In this document: piece by piece, positions 33,139 to 45,025 of the stretch
Numbering within the stretch: the stretch's first letter is position 1
Layout: each line of letters opens with the position of its first letter
Source: Liriodendron chinense
Taxonomy: Eukaryota > Streptophyta > Magnoliopsida > Magnoliales > Magnoliaceae
Reading direction: 5' to 3'
Assembly: GCA_003013855.2 (NCBI GenBank)
Contig: PVNU02000853.1
Span: 1,674,001 to 1,738,000 of the forward strand
Length of the DNA stretch: 64,000 nt
The notes under the pieces: generated by a model
Told to the model about the DNA's origin: nothing
What the model saw: the letters and a program-made list of their open reading frames with translations, nothing else
Databases searched by the model: none
Made by a program: the position numbers and the translations under genes

Positions 33139-34275
33139 TCTCCTAGTCTGATGGAGGTATAGAGTAGTTAGGATTAGGACTTTGCTGCTTTTGTTTTCGT
33201 TTTCATAGGTTTGTTAGAAGGAGGAAGATTTCCAATGTTCACTCTCTCAGGTAATATCATTCCTCACTCCCTTTTATTTTCAAATTGCTCTCATGTTTTG
33301 CTCATTGCGCATCTTTTACATTGAGGACAATGCACGATTTGGTTGGGGGGTGTAGGACCGCTTGGATGAATCCAGCATTTTGCAACATCTCAAGCAATTA
33401 TGTGGAAATTTTTCGATTTTTTTCAAAAATTCGAAACTCTTTTGGAAAACATTGGTTCTATGCATTCGAGTTGATATGAGCATAAGAGGAGGAGATATGA
33501 AGTGTCTAAGGCTGGATGTCTGGAATCTCTCATTGCATAATGGTTTTATATGAGAACTCCCCTATTTTTGTGATTGATAGAAAATCTGAACACTTTTACA
33601 CCTAGTTCACATTACACGATTTTCATGAGTTGAAGGGATTATGAGATTTAGGGATGAGTTAGACTTTGAATTAAGGTATTGAGAAATCAGGCCGGGGTAC
33701 TTTGTCCATCCTTGTCCATGGGAAAATAATGAAAGATATGGATTTCTAAAAATCCTATCTAATTTAAAAAGAAAAAGGAAAAGGAAGGATGAAATTGGGA
33801 ATGTGGAAAAACGGTGGAGAATTCCGATTAGGGCTACCTACTACCAACCGGGGGATGGTCTACCCGTAACCAAAGCCGGAAATGGGACGTAGTGTGAAAG
33901 TCGTCGGAAGGACGGTAAGGCAAATCCCTGTCATTGGCTTGATGTGGCTCTATGGACCTTGAGTTCTATAGTCTACTTGATCTATGAAGAAGATAATCCT
34001 AGAAACTCGTGAGATGAATTTTCACTACCCACACTAGGTTAAATTTGTTCAAATCTTTCTATTTATCAACCAATCAGCGGGAATTTCATATGAATGCGTA
34101 TTATGTTTTGAGAGTTTACGGTTTCAACCTCTGTTGCCTAATGTTTCTGAATCTTACGCTTATGAACCTTGGAATGTATAAAAGGATGGTTTCTGAAAGA
34201 GAGTTGAGTTTCGAAGAATGAGATTAGCTTCACGCATGTTTTGCTTGGGACTAGCAAAATGCTGGTTGGGGGGTG
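33139..34275 (+). other. Element 2 3' noncoding region
   Basis: No env-like or other gene seen. TTGGTTGGGGGGTG at about 33340-33353 after ATTGAGGACAATG; CTACCAACCGGGGGATGG near 33840; second tract GGTTGGGGGGTG at 34264-34275 abutting the 3' LTR. Confidence 0.82.
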
Positions 34276-35857
34276 TGTTGAGCTCTTAATTATGCATATT
34301 CTAACCCCAATTCATCACTCATTGTGCAAGGTTTGTATGGTTTGGAAGCTAATTCAATGCATGTTGTGTGACTACAGGATTGAGGGTGGACTCTACTCAA
34401 TTGAAGATATAATGAGCTCATTTGGAACTATTCTAATAAAGAAAGAAAGAACTAAAGAAGAAAAGAAAGCAGAAGGAAGAAAGAAAGGAAAAATACAAGA
34501 AGAAAGAGGGCTGACCGGTCGTGACCGGTCGGCCAAGAGAGCCTGACCGGTCTGGACCGGTTAGCCAGGTGCACTGGAACCATACTAAACTAGGCCGACC
34601 GGTCTTGACCGGTCGGCCATACCTGCTGGAGCTGCGCTGAAGACGTCCGACCGGTCTTGACCGGTCGGACATGGTTGCTGGACCAAGGTTGGACAAGCCC
34701 GACCGGTCATGACCGGTCGGCCATGCTTGCTGGAATGGCTGTCCATTGAGGCCGACCGGTCATGACCGGTCGGCTGTGCGTGTGGACTTAGAAACTTCCA
34801 AATTCAGTCCGATTTTCTCTGCGCTGCGTAAGTGTTACGCAAGTTCTCGATTCTTCCGAAGTTGTGGAGCTTCCAGTCTATAAAAGGACACCTAGGGATC
34901 GTTCCTAGGGGATCCTAGAAGGGTTCAAGCGAGGTTGGAGGCTGTGGAAGTGAAGATTGGAGTTTCACAACTCCTTTTGGTTTGCTTTGCTGTTTTCATG
35001 TTTTTTTTTAAGAGTTGTTTCATGTTTCCTTGGATCATGAGCAGCTAACCCTCTTAGCTAGGGCTAAGAGGTGAAGCTTGTAGTGTATCCAAGATGTTTT
35101 AATTCTTAGTTAAGTGGTTTTCACTTTGGAATTTATGATTATGAACTAAGGTTTGAAGTTTATACAAGTTTTTAAGTAATTTCTCTTAGTCTTGTGATGA
35201 CTCATGGATGTTTGGATGAATTACTTATCTTCTTAATTTGTTTGCAACGGTCTAGACCTGTATGATCCGAGGAATTGGAGTGCGCTCTAGTACCAAGCTC
35301 TTCATAAAGGGACTTCATGCCAAAGTTCTAGTTTTGGTTGATTATCTGAAATATGTATGGACTGTGCATATAATTTGAATCCAGTTCAAATCATGATCTA
35401 GCCTTGTCTTGTGAGAAGACTTGAGGATGGTTATGATTGGGAATTGGACCTATAGAAAAGGTGAATGACCTATGCAATGAGCATGCTCAGATCAGCCTAG
35501 AGTTGAGTGAACTTTATGCACAGAACTTACATGTTACAGACTTCTGGTTTAACAGTTCTATCATCCGACTAGATAGACCTGACTGGTGATTCTAGTTGAG
35601 AGAATGGGAAACCACAGCAGATTGAACATCGAGGATTGCTACAAGTGAATCCTCGAACCCCTAGTGCCTTCTTATAATTGTTTACATTCAATTTAGCTAA
35701 AACTGTTAATCACACACATTCTATTCAAACTTTGATTGTTAGCTTCAATAGAAACTTGTGGATGAGTTTGTGACATCCCACATAAGTCCCTGTGGATCGA
35801 CCTCGGTCTTACCGAGATTATTACTACATCGCAGCCCTACACTTGGGGAAGCGAACA
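34276..35857 (+). repeat. Element 2 3' LTR
   Basis: 1582 bp, nearly identical to 28933-30513. Differences noticed: G for A in the first palindrome (about 34513), one extra T in a T run (about 35000), T for G at about 35106, A for G at about 35620. Stem-loop 35050-35071. Followed by TSD GCAAT. Confidence 0.95.
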
Positions 35858-36245
35858 GCAATTGAGTGTGCTCAAGTCCTAACTTGAATTGAGGGAATCA
35901 TGTATAAAATCACACATATGACAGATTATGAAATACAACCGCTCTGTCATCCGACTAGATAGGATTTGATTTCGATTCTAGTTGTGTAAATGGGAAACCA
36001 TAGCGAATTATGCATTGAGGGTTGCTACAAGTGGATCCTTGGACCCTTAGTGCCTTTTTATATTGATTACATTCATCTTTAGTTTAAGAATTCTCTACAT
36101 ATTCAATTTTGAAAATCTGTTTAGATAGCTCTCAAGTAGAGAATATTAGAAGTAATTCTGTGAATTCCTAACAAGTCCCTGAGAACGATCTCGGTCTCTA
36201 CCGAATTATTACTACATCACAACCCTACACTTGGGGAAGCGAACA
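35858..36245 (+). repeat. Element 3 5' LTR, right part
   Basis: Begins with the second copy of the GCAAT TSD, continues GAGTGTGCTCAAG as in the 3' LTR (near 47720), and ends CTTGGGGAAGCGAACA, followed by the PBS TGGCATCGCTGCCGGGGA at 36252-36269 (one or two changes from Element 2's PBS). Confidence 0.92.
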
Positions 36246-36446
36246 AGTTTTTGGCATCGCTGCCGGGGATTTTTAATGGTTTTTACAAAATTTCTAAAAA
36301 TAGTTTCTATTTGAGATTTTTAGGAGTCCTATTAACTTAATTTGTTTGTTTTGTTTTGCTTTGTATGCAGGGATTCTAGGAGTTGAAGGAGTCACTTCAA
36401 TTAGGTTTTTCTAACCCTTTTTAATTTTTATTTTTCTGAGATTTGC

Positions 36447-37749
36447 ATGCCACATTGGGTTCTGGATTCTAACAACCGACTCATTAGTGAAAGGGGAATT
36501 GTTGAAGGGATTGATAAAGAGCCACGTGCTAAGAGACGTTTAGAATCCCCAATTTTGTCTAATAGTATGGTTGAGAATCAACCCAACCCTATGGCCAATC
36601 AAAATTTGAGCCAAACCAAAATGGGTGAGAATGTTCCTCGACTTAGAACTTTACGTGATCACTTGCAACCTGTAAGAGCAAGTACTCCCTCATGTATAAT
36701 TTTTCCAACCAATGCAGGGAATATTGATTTAAAACCAGGAGTAATCCAACTCCTTCCCAAGTTCCTTGGCTTAGACAGTGAAAGCGAATATCAACATCTT
36801 AAGGAATTTGATGAGGTGATAGCCACGTTGCACTTTGCAAACGTATCTGAAGATGTTGTAAGACTTAGGCTATTTCCTTTTTCTCTTAAAGAGAAGGCTA
36901 AGGCTTGGCTTCATGCATTAAGGCCAAGATCAATCGGCACATGGACTGAGATGACTAGGGAATTCATTAAAAGTTTTTTCCTACTCATAAAACAAACATG
37001 TTAAGGCGCCTAATCATGAATTTTGCCCAAAAAGAGGATAAGACCTTCTTCCAATGTTGGGAGAGATTTAAAGACTTATTGAACGCATGCCCACATCATG
37101 GCTACGAAATTTGGCGGGTAATAAGTTTTTTCTATGAAGGACTGACTTCGCCCATGCGCCAATTCGTAGAGATGATGTGCAATAGAGAATTCATGAATAA
37201 GGAAGCCAAGGAAGCATGGGATTATTTTGATATCTTAGCCGAGAATGCACAATTTTGGGATACAACTAAACCGGTAAATCCCAAGATAAGCCAACAAAGA
37301 GAAAGGGAGGAATCTATGTCCTCTCCGAAGAAGACAACATAAGTGCACGTGTGGCTAGCCTCACAAGAAAGATTGAAGCCATGGAATTAGGGAAGGGAGA
37401 AAAGACTAAGGAAGTTGAGAATATTTATGGAATTTGTTCTGGTAACCAACATGCAAAACAGGATTGTCCTACAATCTCTGCGTTCCAGGAAGTTCTACAA
37501 GAACAATCAAATGCCATAAATAACTATCAACGTCCATTCAGCAATCAAAACTCGAACACGTATAATTCTAGTTGGAGGAACCATCCCAATTTCAGCTGGA
37601 GGAATGGGCCATCAGAGAATGCAAACAACAACCCAAAGGCTACACTTGAGGAATTAGTGGGTACATTTGTTTTGGCCCAAGTTGAGTATAACAAGAACAA
37701 TTCTCACAAAATAGATGGGTTCATACAAGAGCAACAAAAATTCAATTAG
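36447..37749 (+). pseudogene. Element 3 gag
   Basis: Gag in three shifted pieces: 36447-37004 (M-P-H-W-V-L-D-S-N-N-R-L start; R-P-R-S-I-G-T-W core; frameshift at a T-rich run near 36980), 36998-37342 (A-Q-K-E-D-K-T-F, M-M-C-N-R-E-F-M-N-K), and 37351-37749 with a zinc knuckle reading YGICSGNQHAKQDC, first Cys changed to Tyr. The leader before it is only about 200 nt. Confidence 0.88.
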
Positions 37750-37773
37750 AACTCAATTTAAGCCATCAATGAT

Positions 37774-39216
37774 TTGAAAATTTCAATGGCTAGAGTTGAA
37801 TTTCATCTTAGTGTTAGGGAGAAAGACACACTTCCCGCCCAACCTCTCCCTAACCCAAGAACCCAATTTGAGATACAAGACCTCAACCTGTCCTCCCAAA
37901 ATACGGAGCATGTTCAAGCTATCACCACTTTGAGGAGTGGCAAAAAAATTGATAAATCTAATCCAGTGAAGGCCCCAAAGCCTAATGATCTGAAAATTGC
38001 CAAAAAGGATGATATCTTGAACAACGCTCCCCATGAGAAAGAACCGGAAAGGCAATACAAGCCAGTTGCTTCGTTTCCACAAAGGTTGATTTCACCCAAA
38101 CCTTTAGACAAAAACCTGGAAATTTTAGAGGTTTTTAAGCAAGTGAAGATCAACATTCTGTTGTTGGATGCTATAAAACAAATACCATCCTATGCCAAAT
38201 TTCTAAAGGAATTATGTACAGTCAAAAGGAAACACAATGTTCACAACAAAGTACTTTTGACTGAGAATTTGAGTGCCATTATTAAACAAGAGGTGCCCCA
38301 AAAATACAAGGATCCAGGTAGTCTTACCATTTCATGCATCATAGGTGACTACCAGATCAAACAAGCTTTACTTGACCTTAGGGCAAGTGTTAACCTAATA
38401 CCATACTCGGTCTATGAACAACTTGGGTTAGGTGAATTAAAACCCATCAAAACCACATTCCAACTCGCTGATAGATCTATTCGTATACCGAGAGGGATGA
38501 TTGAAGATGTCATCGTCCAAGTCGATAAATTCTACTATCCAGTAGATTTTATTGTCTTGGATACACATCCTATGATGGGAACCGGTGCTCAAATTCCTAT
38601 CATACTTGGCCACCCTTTCTTAGCTACTTCAAATTCAATTATCAATTGTAGAAACGGGCTTGTACAAATGTCCTTTGGAAATATGACACTTGAGCTGAAT
38701 ATTTTTTATTTATGCAAACAACCACGGGATACTAATGACGAGGTCCACGAAATAAATCTGATTGAATCTTTCGTGGAAGACAAATCCCTCCTTACATTCT
38801 GTTCCGATCCCTTGGAGGCATGCTTGGCCCATTCTCATGAAATTGATGATGACATGATAAGAGAGATGGATGCCAATTTAGATTCTATGCCGGTACTTGA
38901 TAATAAAAGATGGAAGGCACCATTTGAGTCTTTGCCCTTAAGCGAGAACAAGCCGCTTCCATTTAATGTTAAGGCACCGAAGCTCGACCTAAAACCATTA
39001 CCCACTAATTTGAAATATGTTTATTTAGGTCGAGATGAGACATATCCAGTGGTGATTTCTTCCCACTTGGATGAGGAACAAGAGATTAGGCTAATAGCCA
39101 CTCTAATAGAGCATAAAAGTGCCATTGGATGGTCAATTACGGATCTCAAAGGCATAGACCCCCTAATTTGTACTCATCGCATACACCTTGAGGAGAATGC
39201 AAAGACATCTAGGTAA
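37774..39216 (+). pseudogene. Element 3 gag C-terminus, protease and RT linker
   Basis: 480-codon frame: I-T-T-L-R-S-G-K-K and [16 protein letters not shown] (gag end), protease with D-L-R-A-S in place of D-L-G-A-S (active-site Gly to Arg, likely inactivating), L-G-E-L-K-P-I-K-T-T, G-H-P-F-L-A-T-S-N, then the acidic linker and [16 protein letters not shown] before RT. Stops at TAA 39214-39216. Confidence 0.88.
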
Positions 39217-39965
39217 CCACAAAGATGCCTCAATCCAAATATGAAAGAGGTGGTTAAAGCCGAGGTGTTGAAACTATTAGATGTGGGTATCATTTACCCA
39301 ATATCCGATAGTCAATGGGTGAGTCCAAATCAGGTGGTGCCTAAGAAATCTGGAATAACCATCGTAGCCAATGCCAACAATGAACTCGTGCCAACTAGAG
39401 TCACTACCGGTTGGAGAATGTTCATTGACTACAGGAAGCTAAACACAGTTATAAGGAAAGACCACTTCCCCTTACCATTTGTTGATCAAATTTTAGAAAG
39501 GTTGGCGGGTCATTCCCACTTTTGCTTCCTTAATGGGTATTCAAGGTATAACTAAATAGAGATCGCCCTAGAAGACTAAGAGAAGACAACATTCACATGT
39601 CCATTCGACACTTTTGCCTATCGAAGGATGTCGTTTGGACTATGTAATGCCCCTACCACGTTTCAGCGTTGTATATTGAGTATTTTTCTGATATGGTGGG
39701 GACGATTCTTAAAGTCTTCATGGACGATTTCTCTGTATTTGGTTGTAACTTCGATGAGTGCCTTGGGCACTTAAAAACTGTTTTAAAAAGATGTGAAGAC
39801 AAGAACCTTGTATTGAATTGGGAGAAATGTCATTTTATGGTTCAAAAGGGAATTGTCCTTGGTCACATCATCTCACAAAATGGAATCGAGGTGGACAAGG
39901 CTAAAATCGATCTTATCTCCAACCTTCCACCCCCCAAAGCGTACGTGATGTGCGGTCCTTTTTAG
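39217..39965 (+). pseudogene. Element 3 reverse transcriptase
   Basis: RT in broken frames: [37 protein letters not shown] (39241-39555), stops at Y-N-* and E-D-*, then F-M-D-D-F-S-V-F-G at about 39717-39743 (F-M-D-D catalytic box as in Element D) and N-W-E-K-C-H-F-M-V. At least two stops and one frameshift. Confidence 0.88.
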
Positions 39966-40728
39966 GACATGCCGGATTCTATAGACGGTTCATAAAGGAC
40001 TTTAGTTTACTCTCTCGTCCTTTATGTAACCTCCTTCAAAAGGAAAACTCATTTGAGTGGAATAGAGATTGCCAAAATGCCTTTGACAAACTTAAAGGCA
40101 TGTTGACGTGTGCTCCCATAATGCAACCACCTGATTGGAGCCTTCCTTTTGAAATCATGTGTGATACAAGTGAATATGCTATTGGCGCTGTGTTAGGCCA
40201 AAGAAAAGAGAAAAAGCCTTACGTCATCTACTACACAAGTAAAACCTTAAACTGGGCTCAAGCAAACTACACTACTACAGAAAAAGAACTTTTGGCCGTA
40301 GTTTTTGCTTTGGACAAGTTTCGGTCTACTTGATCGGATCTAAGATCATTATATTCACCGACCATGCAACGCTTAAGTACCTTCTTTCTAAGAAGGATGC
40401 TAAGCCACGCTTGTTAAGATGGATCCTCCTACTCCAAGAATTTAACATAGACATACGTGATAAGAAAGGAGTAGAAAATGTAGTTGCTGACCATCTTTCT
40501 AGACTTGTTCTCACCGATTCCGCTGAGATGACTGCGATCAATGACATGTTCCCTGATGAACAACTTTTTAAAGTCTCCCAATTGCCATGGTATGCGGACA
40601 TTGCTAACTATCTTGCCACAGGTACAATTCTGACATATTGGAAAAATCAAGATAAAGACAAGTTCTTCAACGAGGTAAGGAAACTCCTATGGGACGACCC
40701 ATACTTATTCAAGTATTGTCCCAATTAA
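39950..40728 (+). pseudogene. Element 3 RT thumb and RNase H
   Basis: [15 protein letters not shown] (RT end), [19 protein letters not shown] (first RNase H Asp), T-T-E-K-E-L-L-A-V (Glu), [11 protein letters not shown] (Asp), and [12 protein letters not shown] toward IN. A frameshift lies near 40330. Confidence 0.88.
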
Positions 40729-41249
40729 ATCATAAGGAGATGTGTGCCGGATGATGAACAACAAAGTATCATCTCCTTTTGTCATTCTCAGGCATGTGGT
40801 GGCTACTTTTCGGCTAAAAAGACCACAGCCAAAATTTTGCAATGTGGGTTTCATTGGCCCACCATGTTCAAGGACACCCATGCCTTTTGTAAAACATGTG
40901 AGCCTTGTCAGAAATTGGGAAGAATCTCCCATAGAAATATGATGCCACTCAATCCCATCTTAACAATCAAAATTTTTTATTGTTGGGGCATCGATTTCAT
41001 GGGTCCATTCCCATCTTCTTTTGAAAATCTATATATCTTACTAGCCGTCGACTATGTTTCAAAATGGGTTGAGGCGATCCATGCCGGAATAATGACAATA
41101 AAACAGTCATTCGTTTCTTAAAAGAGAATATTCTTTCCTGGTTTGGAACAGCTCAAGTTATTATAAGTGATGGAGGGTCTCATTTTTGTAATCGCCCGTT
41201 TGAAGCGTTAATGAAAAAATATGGCGTCAATCACAAGGTGAGCACTCCC
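40729..41249 (+). pseudogene. Element 3 integrase, N-terminal part
   Basis: Zinc domain with the second His changed (A-C-G-G-Y-F; Element D has A-C-G-G-H-F), Cys pair F-C-K-T-C-E-P-C, then C-W-G-I-D-F-M-G-P with the first catalytic Asp. A one-base change near 41090 shifts the frame; S-D-G-G-S-H-F is readable after it. Broken at 41249 by a solo LTR. Confidence 0.87.
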
Positions 41250-43271
41250 TGTTCGCTTCCCCAAGTGTAGGGTTGCGATGTAGTAATAATCTCGGTAAGA
41301 CTGAGGTCGATCCACAGGGAAGGAAGTAAACAATTCAAACTATCCTAATAACTAGAATCAAAGAGGTTTGTGAAATTGATTTTTAACATAAAATAGAAAA
41401 TCTGATAATGAAAAGATAACTAGAGCATCAAGGATCCACTTATAGCTCTCCTTAGATGCATAATTCGCTATGGTTTCTCACTTTCTCAACTAGAATCGAT
41501 ATTAAGATCTATCTAGTCGGATGATAGAGCTGTTAAACGAAACAATCTGTCATATGTAAGTTCAATGCATAGATTCACTCAATGTAGGCTGAGCTGAGCA
41601 TGCTCAATTGCATAGGTCAGTCCCCATTCCAAAAGGTTCAGTTCACAATCATAACCATCCTCAAGTCCTGTCACAAGACAAGGCTAGATCATGATTTGAA
41701 CTTGATTCAAATCACATGCACAATCCATACATATTACAGAAATTCAGAAAAGTAGAACTTTGGTAGGAAGTCCCCACATGAAGATCATAGTAATAGAGCG
41801 CACTCCAATTCCTCGGATCATACAGGTCTAAACTGATGCAAACCAATTAAGAATTTAAGTAATTCTCCTAAACATCCATGAGTCATCATAAGACTAAGAA
41901 AAACTACTTAAAGCTTGTATAAACTTCAAACCATAGTTCATAATCATGAATTCCAACTTTAAAAGCAATAAAACGAATTAAACAATCTAAGAAAGCTATA
42001 AGGTTCACCTCTTAGCTCTAGCTAAGAGATTAGCTAATGAAAAGCATATTAAAAACTAGAACTAGAACTAAGAAAAGGAAGAAAAACTAGATGGAGGAGG
42101 CTAGGAAGCCTCCTATGACTTGAACTCCTTGCTCCCCACGTCCTTGGTTGCCTTGGAATAGAAGAGAGCACCTCCTTTTATAGTGCAGCAATAGTACAGC
42201 AACATAGCAGAATTTGTTTCGCTTGGTACGGCTTAACCAATGGTCGGATTGCCTTCAAATTTGATTTGTAGCTTCCTTGTAATGTGATCTTACTCATAGA
42301 TGATTTAAATTTCCAAGATTATCCTCTGAATGGGCCCACCAATCATATCACCGACCGCCTCTCAAAATCGCGCACTTCGGGTACCTTCAGAACCAGTCAT
42401 CTTGCTTTCAACGGTTCGGAGTGTACAGATGTCGGATTGATCTCAAATTTTGAACATTAGTAGAAAACATCCTCCTCTACATGATAGATGGATTAGATTG
42501 TCCAAAAAAATCCCAGAATGTGGTCTGAAAATTAAAACACTTAGGGCTTTTATAAACTCTGCGCAGTTGGATCTTTTTGGATGGTCCATCTTTCTTCAAC
42601 CGGTACGATCAAAACACACATCCTTTTGATCTGAAACTTTGTGGTTATTCATATATGGATGTGGTTTAGAAGATGGTCAAAGTATATTCTTCATATCATC
42701 AATGATGAGTCACCTGGACCGGCCCAGAGTGGAACAGCGAAATCTGGAACTTTCTGGACAGTTCGTATTGTTTTGGCCACCACGATCAATTCGTAGCTCT
42801 GGTCCGAAAAACCAGAAACGGGAATGGCCTGCTGTCTGGAATCTGGAACCTGGAATTTGCATGACCGACCGGTCAAGACCGGTCAGACAGGGCTGGCCGA
42901 CCGGTCAAGACCGGTCGGGGCCTGTTCCAGCAGATTCTGTAGAGGGCAGTAGTGTTGGCCGACCGGTCTTGACCGGTCGGGGCCTGTTTGGCCGACCGGT
43001 CTTGACCGGTCGAACCTCATTTTCTGCTTTATTTCTTCTTTCTTTTCTTTCCTTCTTTCTTCCTCATCCTCGTCTCTTTCTTCATCATTCTTTGGTCCAC
43101 CTTGGGCCTTCATCAAAGGCTCCTAAATGTGCCCTTTTGGTCATCAATTGGGCAAAGCAACTCTCATTCCTACAACCACAAAACATGTATTTGATTAGTC
43201 TTTAAATCATGAAAATCTTGCATAATGAGTGATGAATAGGGGTTAGAATATGCATAATTAAGAGCTCAACA
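41250..43271 (-). mobile_element. Solo Athila-like LTR in Element 3 integrase
   Basis: 2022 bp, minus orientation, exact TSDs CTCCC (41245-41249 and 43272-43276); IN rejoins as S-T-P-Y-H-P-Q-T-S. About 400-500 bp longer than its relatives: roughly 42200-42840 lies between the TATA complement (CTTTTATA, 42175-42182) and the palindrome array (about 42860-43015) and is not seen in the others. Stem-loop at 42008-42029. The frame 42639-43205 over this stretch has no recognised similarity. Confidence 0.94.
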
Positions 43272-43276
43272 CTCCC

Positions 43277-43903
43277 TATCACCCACAAACAAGTGGACAA
43301 GCTGAGATACCCAACAGGGAAATTAAACACATTTTGGAGAAAACGGTGAACCCCGATTGCAAAGATTGGTCACTTCGACTAACCGATGCACTCTGGGCTT
43401 ACCGTACCGCTTTTAAGACCCCCATTGGAATGTCTCCCCATAGACTTGTCTATGGGAAAGCTTATCACTTGCCTGTGGAGTTGGAACATAGGGCATGTTG
43501 GGCGTTAAAGAAGATGAATTTTGATTCTGACAAGACAAGCTTGTTGTGCAAACTTCAATTGAATGAACTTGCGGAACTCCGAAATGATGCATATGAAAAT
43601 GCGAGACTTTGCAAGGACAAGACGAAGGTGTTCCATGATAAGAACATCCTTTGCAAGACCTTCATGATCAATCAAAAGGTCCTTATGTATAAGCTACATT
43701 TATTTTTGGGAAAATTGAAGTCTTGATGGACCGGTCCTTTCATTGTTAAAACTGTTTATCCATATGGGACTGTCGAGTTGTTGAATCCAAGGAACGGTAA
43801 TATCTTTAAAGCAAATAGTCAACGCCTAAAGCCGTTCTTTGAGAATTTTGCTTCAGAAGGTATGCCCATACCTCTGACTGATCCTGTGTATCAGGATATT
43901 TGA
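43277..43903 (+). pseudogene. Element 3 integrase, C-terminal part
   Basis: From S-G-Q-A-E-I-P-N (catalytic Glu) through [18 protein letters not shown] to G-K-L-K-S, where a TGA (43724-43726) replaces the Arg codon before W-T-G-P-F. The frame then reads on to V-Y-Q-D-I and a stop near 43903. Confidence 0.87.
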
Positions 43904-45025
43904 TCTCCTAGTTTGATGGAGGTATAGAGTAGTTAAGATTAGGATTTTGTTTCTTTTGGTTGCTTTTTCATAGGTTTCTTAGAAGGAGGTAGAATTCCAG
44001 TTTTGGTTCTCTCAAGTACTCTCATCCCTCACTCCCTTTATTTTATCATTGCTCTCATGTTTTGCCTATTGCATATCTTTTACATTGGGAATAATGCAAG
44101 ATTTGGTTGGGGGGTGTAGGATCCTTAGGATGAATCTAATGCTTTGTAACATCTCAAGCAATACGACGAAGATTTTTCTAATTTTTTCCTCAAAATTCAA
44201 AACTCCATTGGAAAACTTTGCTTTTATACATTCGGGATGCTGTAAGTATAAGAAAAGGAGAGAGGAAGTGAGTGATGTTGAATACTTTGAACATTCTTTA
44301 AGGTACTAGTCTTGTATGTGAATTTCCTTATTTTTATGAATGATAAAACTTTTGAACACTTTTACACCTAGTTCACTTCACACGATTCTCATGTTTTGAC
44401 AGGACTATTAGATTTACGGATTGGCTAAGTTTGGATTTGAGGTGTTGAGAAACCAAGCCTTGTCTATGGAAAAATAACGAAAGATATGGATTTCTAAAAA
44501 TCCCATCTAATGCAAAAGAAAACAGAAAGGAAGGATGAAAATATGGGAATGATGGATAATATGGTGGAAAATTCCAAAAAGGGCTACCTATTACCAACCG
44601 GGGGATGGTCTACCTGTAACTAAAGCCGGAATTGGGAAGTAGTGTGAAATCCGTTGGAAGAACGGTAAGGCAAATTCCTGTCATAGGTTTGTGTTGATCT
44701 ATACACCTTGAATTCCATACCTTAGCTGATTTATGAAAAAGATAATCCCAAATATCCATGAGATGAGCATTCACTGAGCACACTAGGTTAAATTGTTCAA
44801 ATACTTCTATTTATCAATCAATCAGCGGGAAATCCATATGAGTACTTGATATGTTCTTGAAAGTTTAAAGTTTCAACCTCTATCACTTAGTTTTTCAAAT
44901 TCTTACACCTGCACGTCTTGGAGTGTATAGAAGCATAGTCCCTAAAGGAGAGTAGAGTTTTTGAAGAATGAAATTTGTTACACGCATGTTTTACTTGGGA
45001 CTAGCAAAATGCTGGTTGGGGGGTG
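43904..45025 (+). other. Element 3 3' noncoding region
   Basis: No gene. Same landmarks as its relatives: TTGGTTGGGGGGTG at about 44103-44116, CTACC...CCAACCGGGGGATGG near 44585-44608, and GGTTGGGGGGTG abutting the 3' LTR at 45026. Confidence 0.8.

Larger units (their letters stand above)
28933..35857 (+). mobile_element. Element 2: young Athila-like element with gag-integrase fusion
   Basis: Complete 6925-bp insertion with exact TSDs GCAAT (28928-28932 and 35858-35862) in the 5' LTR of Element 3; the undisturbed target is readable in Element 3's 3' LTR near 47715. LTRs 28933-30513 and 34276-35857 differ at about three substitutions and one T-run length, so it is the youngest dated insertion here. 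Its only large frame (31084-33138) joins gag to IN; PR, RT and RNase H are missing. It would depend on RT and PR from other elements. Confidence 0.95.

Noticed and set aside
42639..43205. 188-codon frame in the long solo LTR
   Set aside because: Its second half is palindrome-array translation and its first half has no recognisable domain; it lies antisense to the LTR with no supporting signal.
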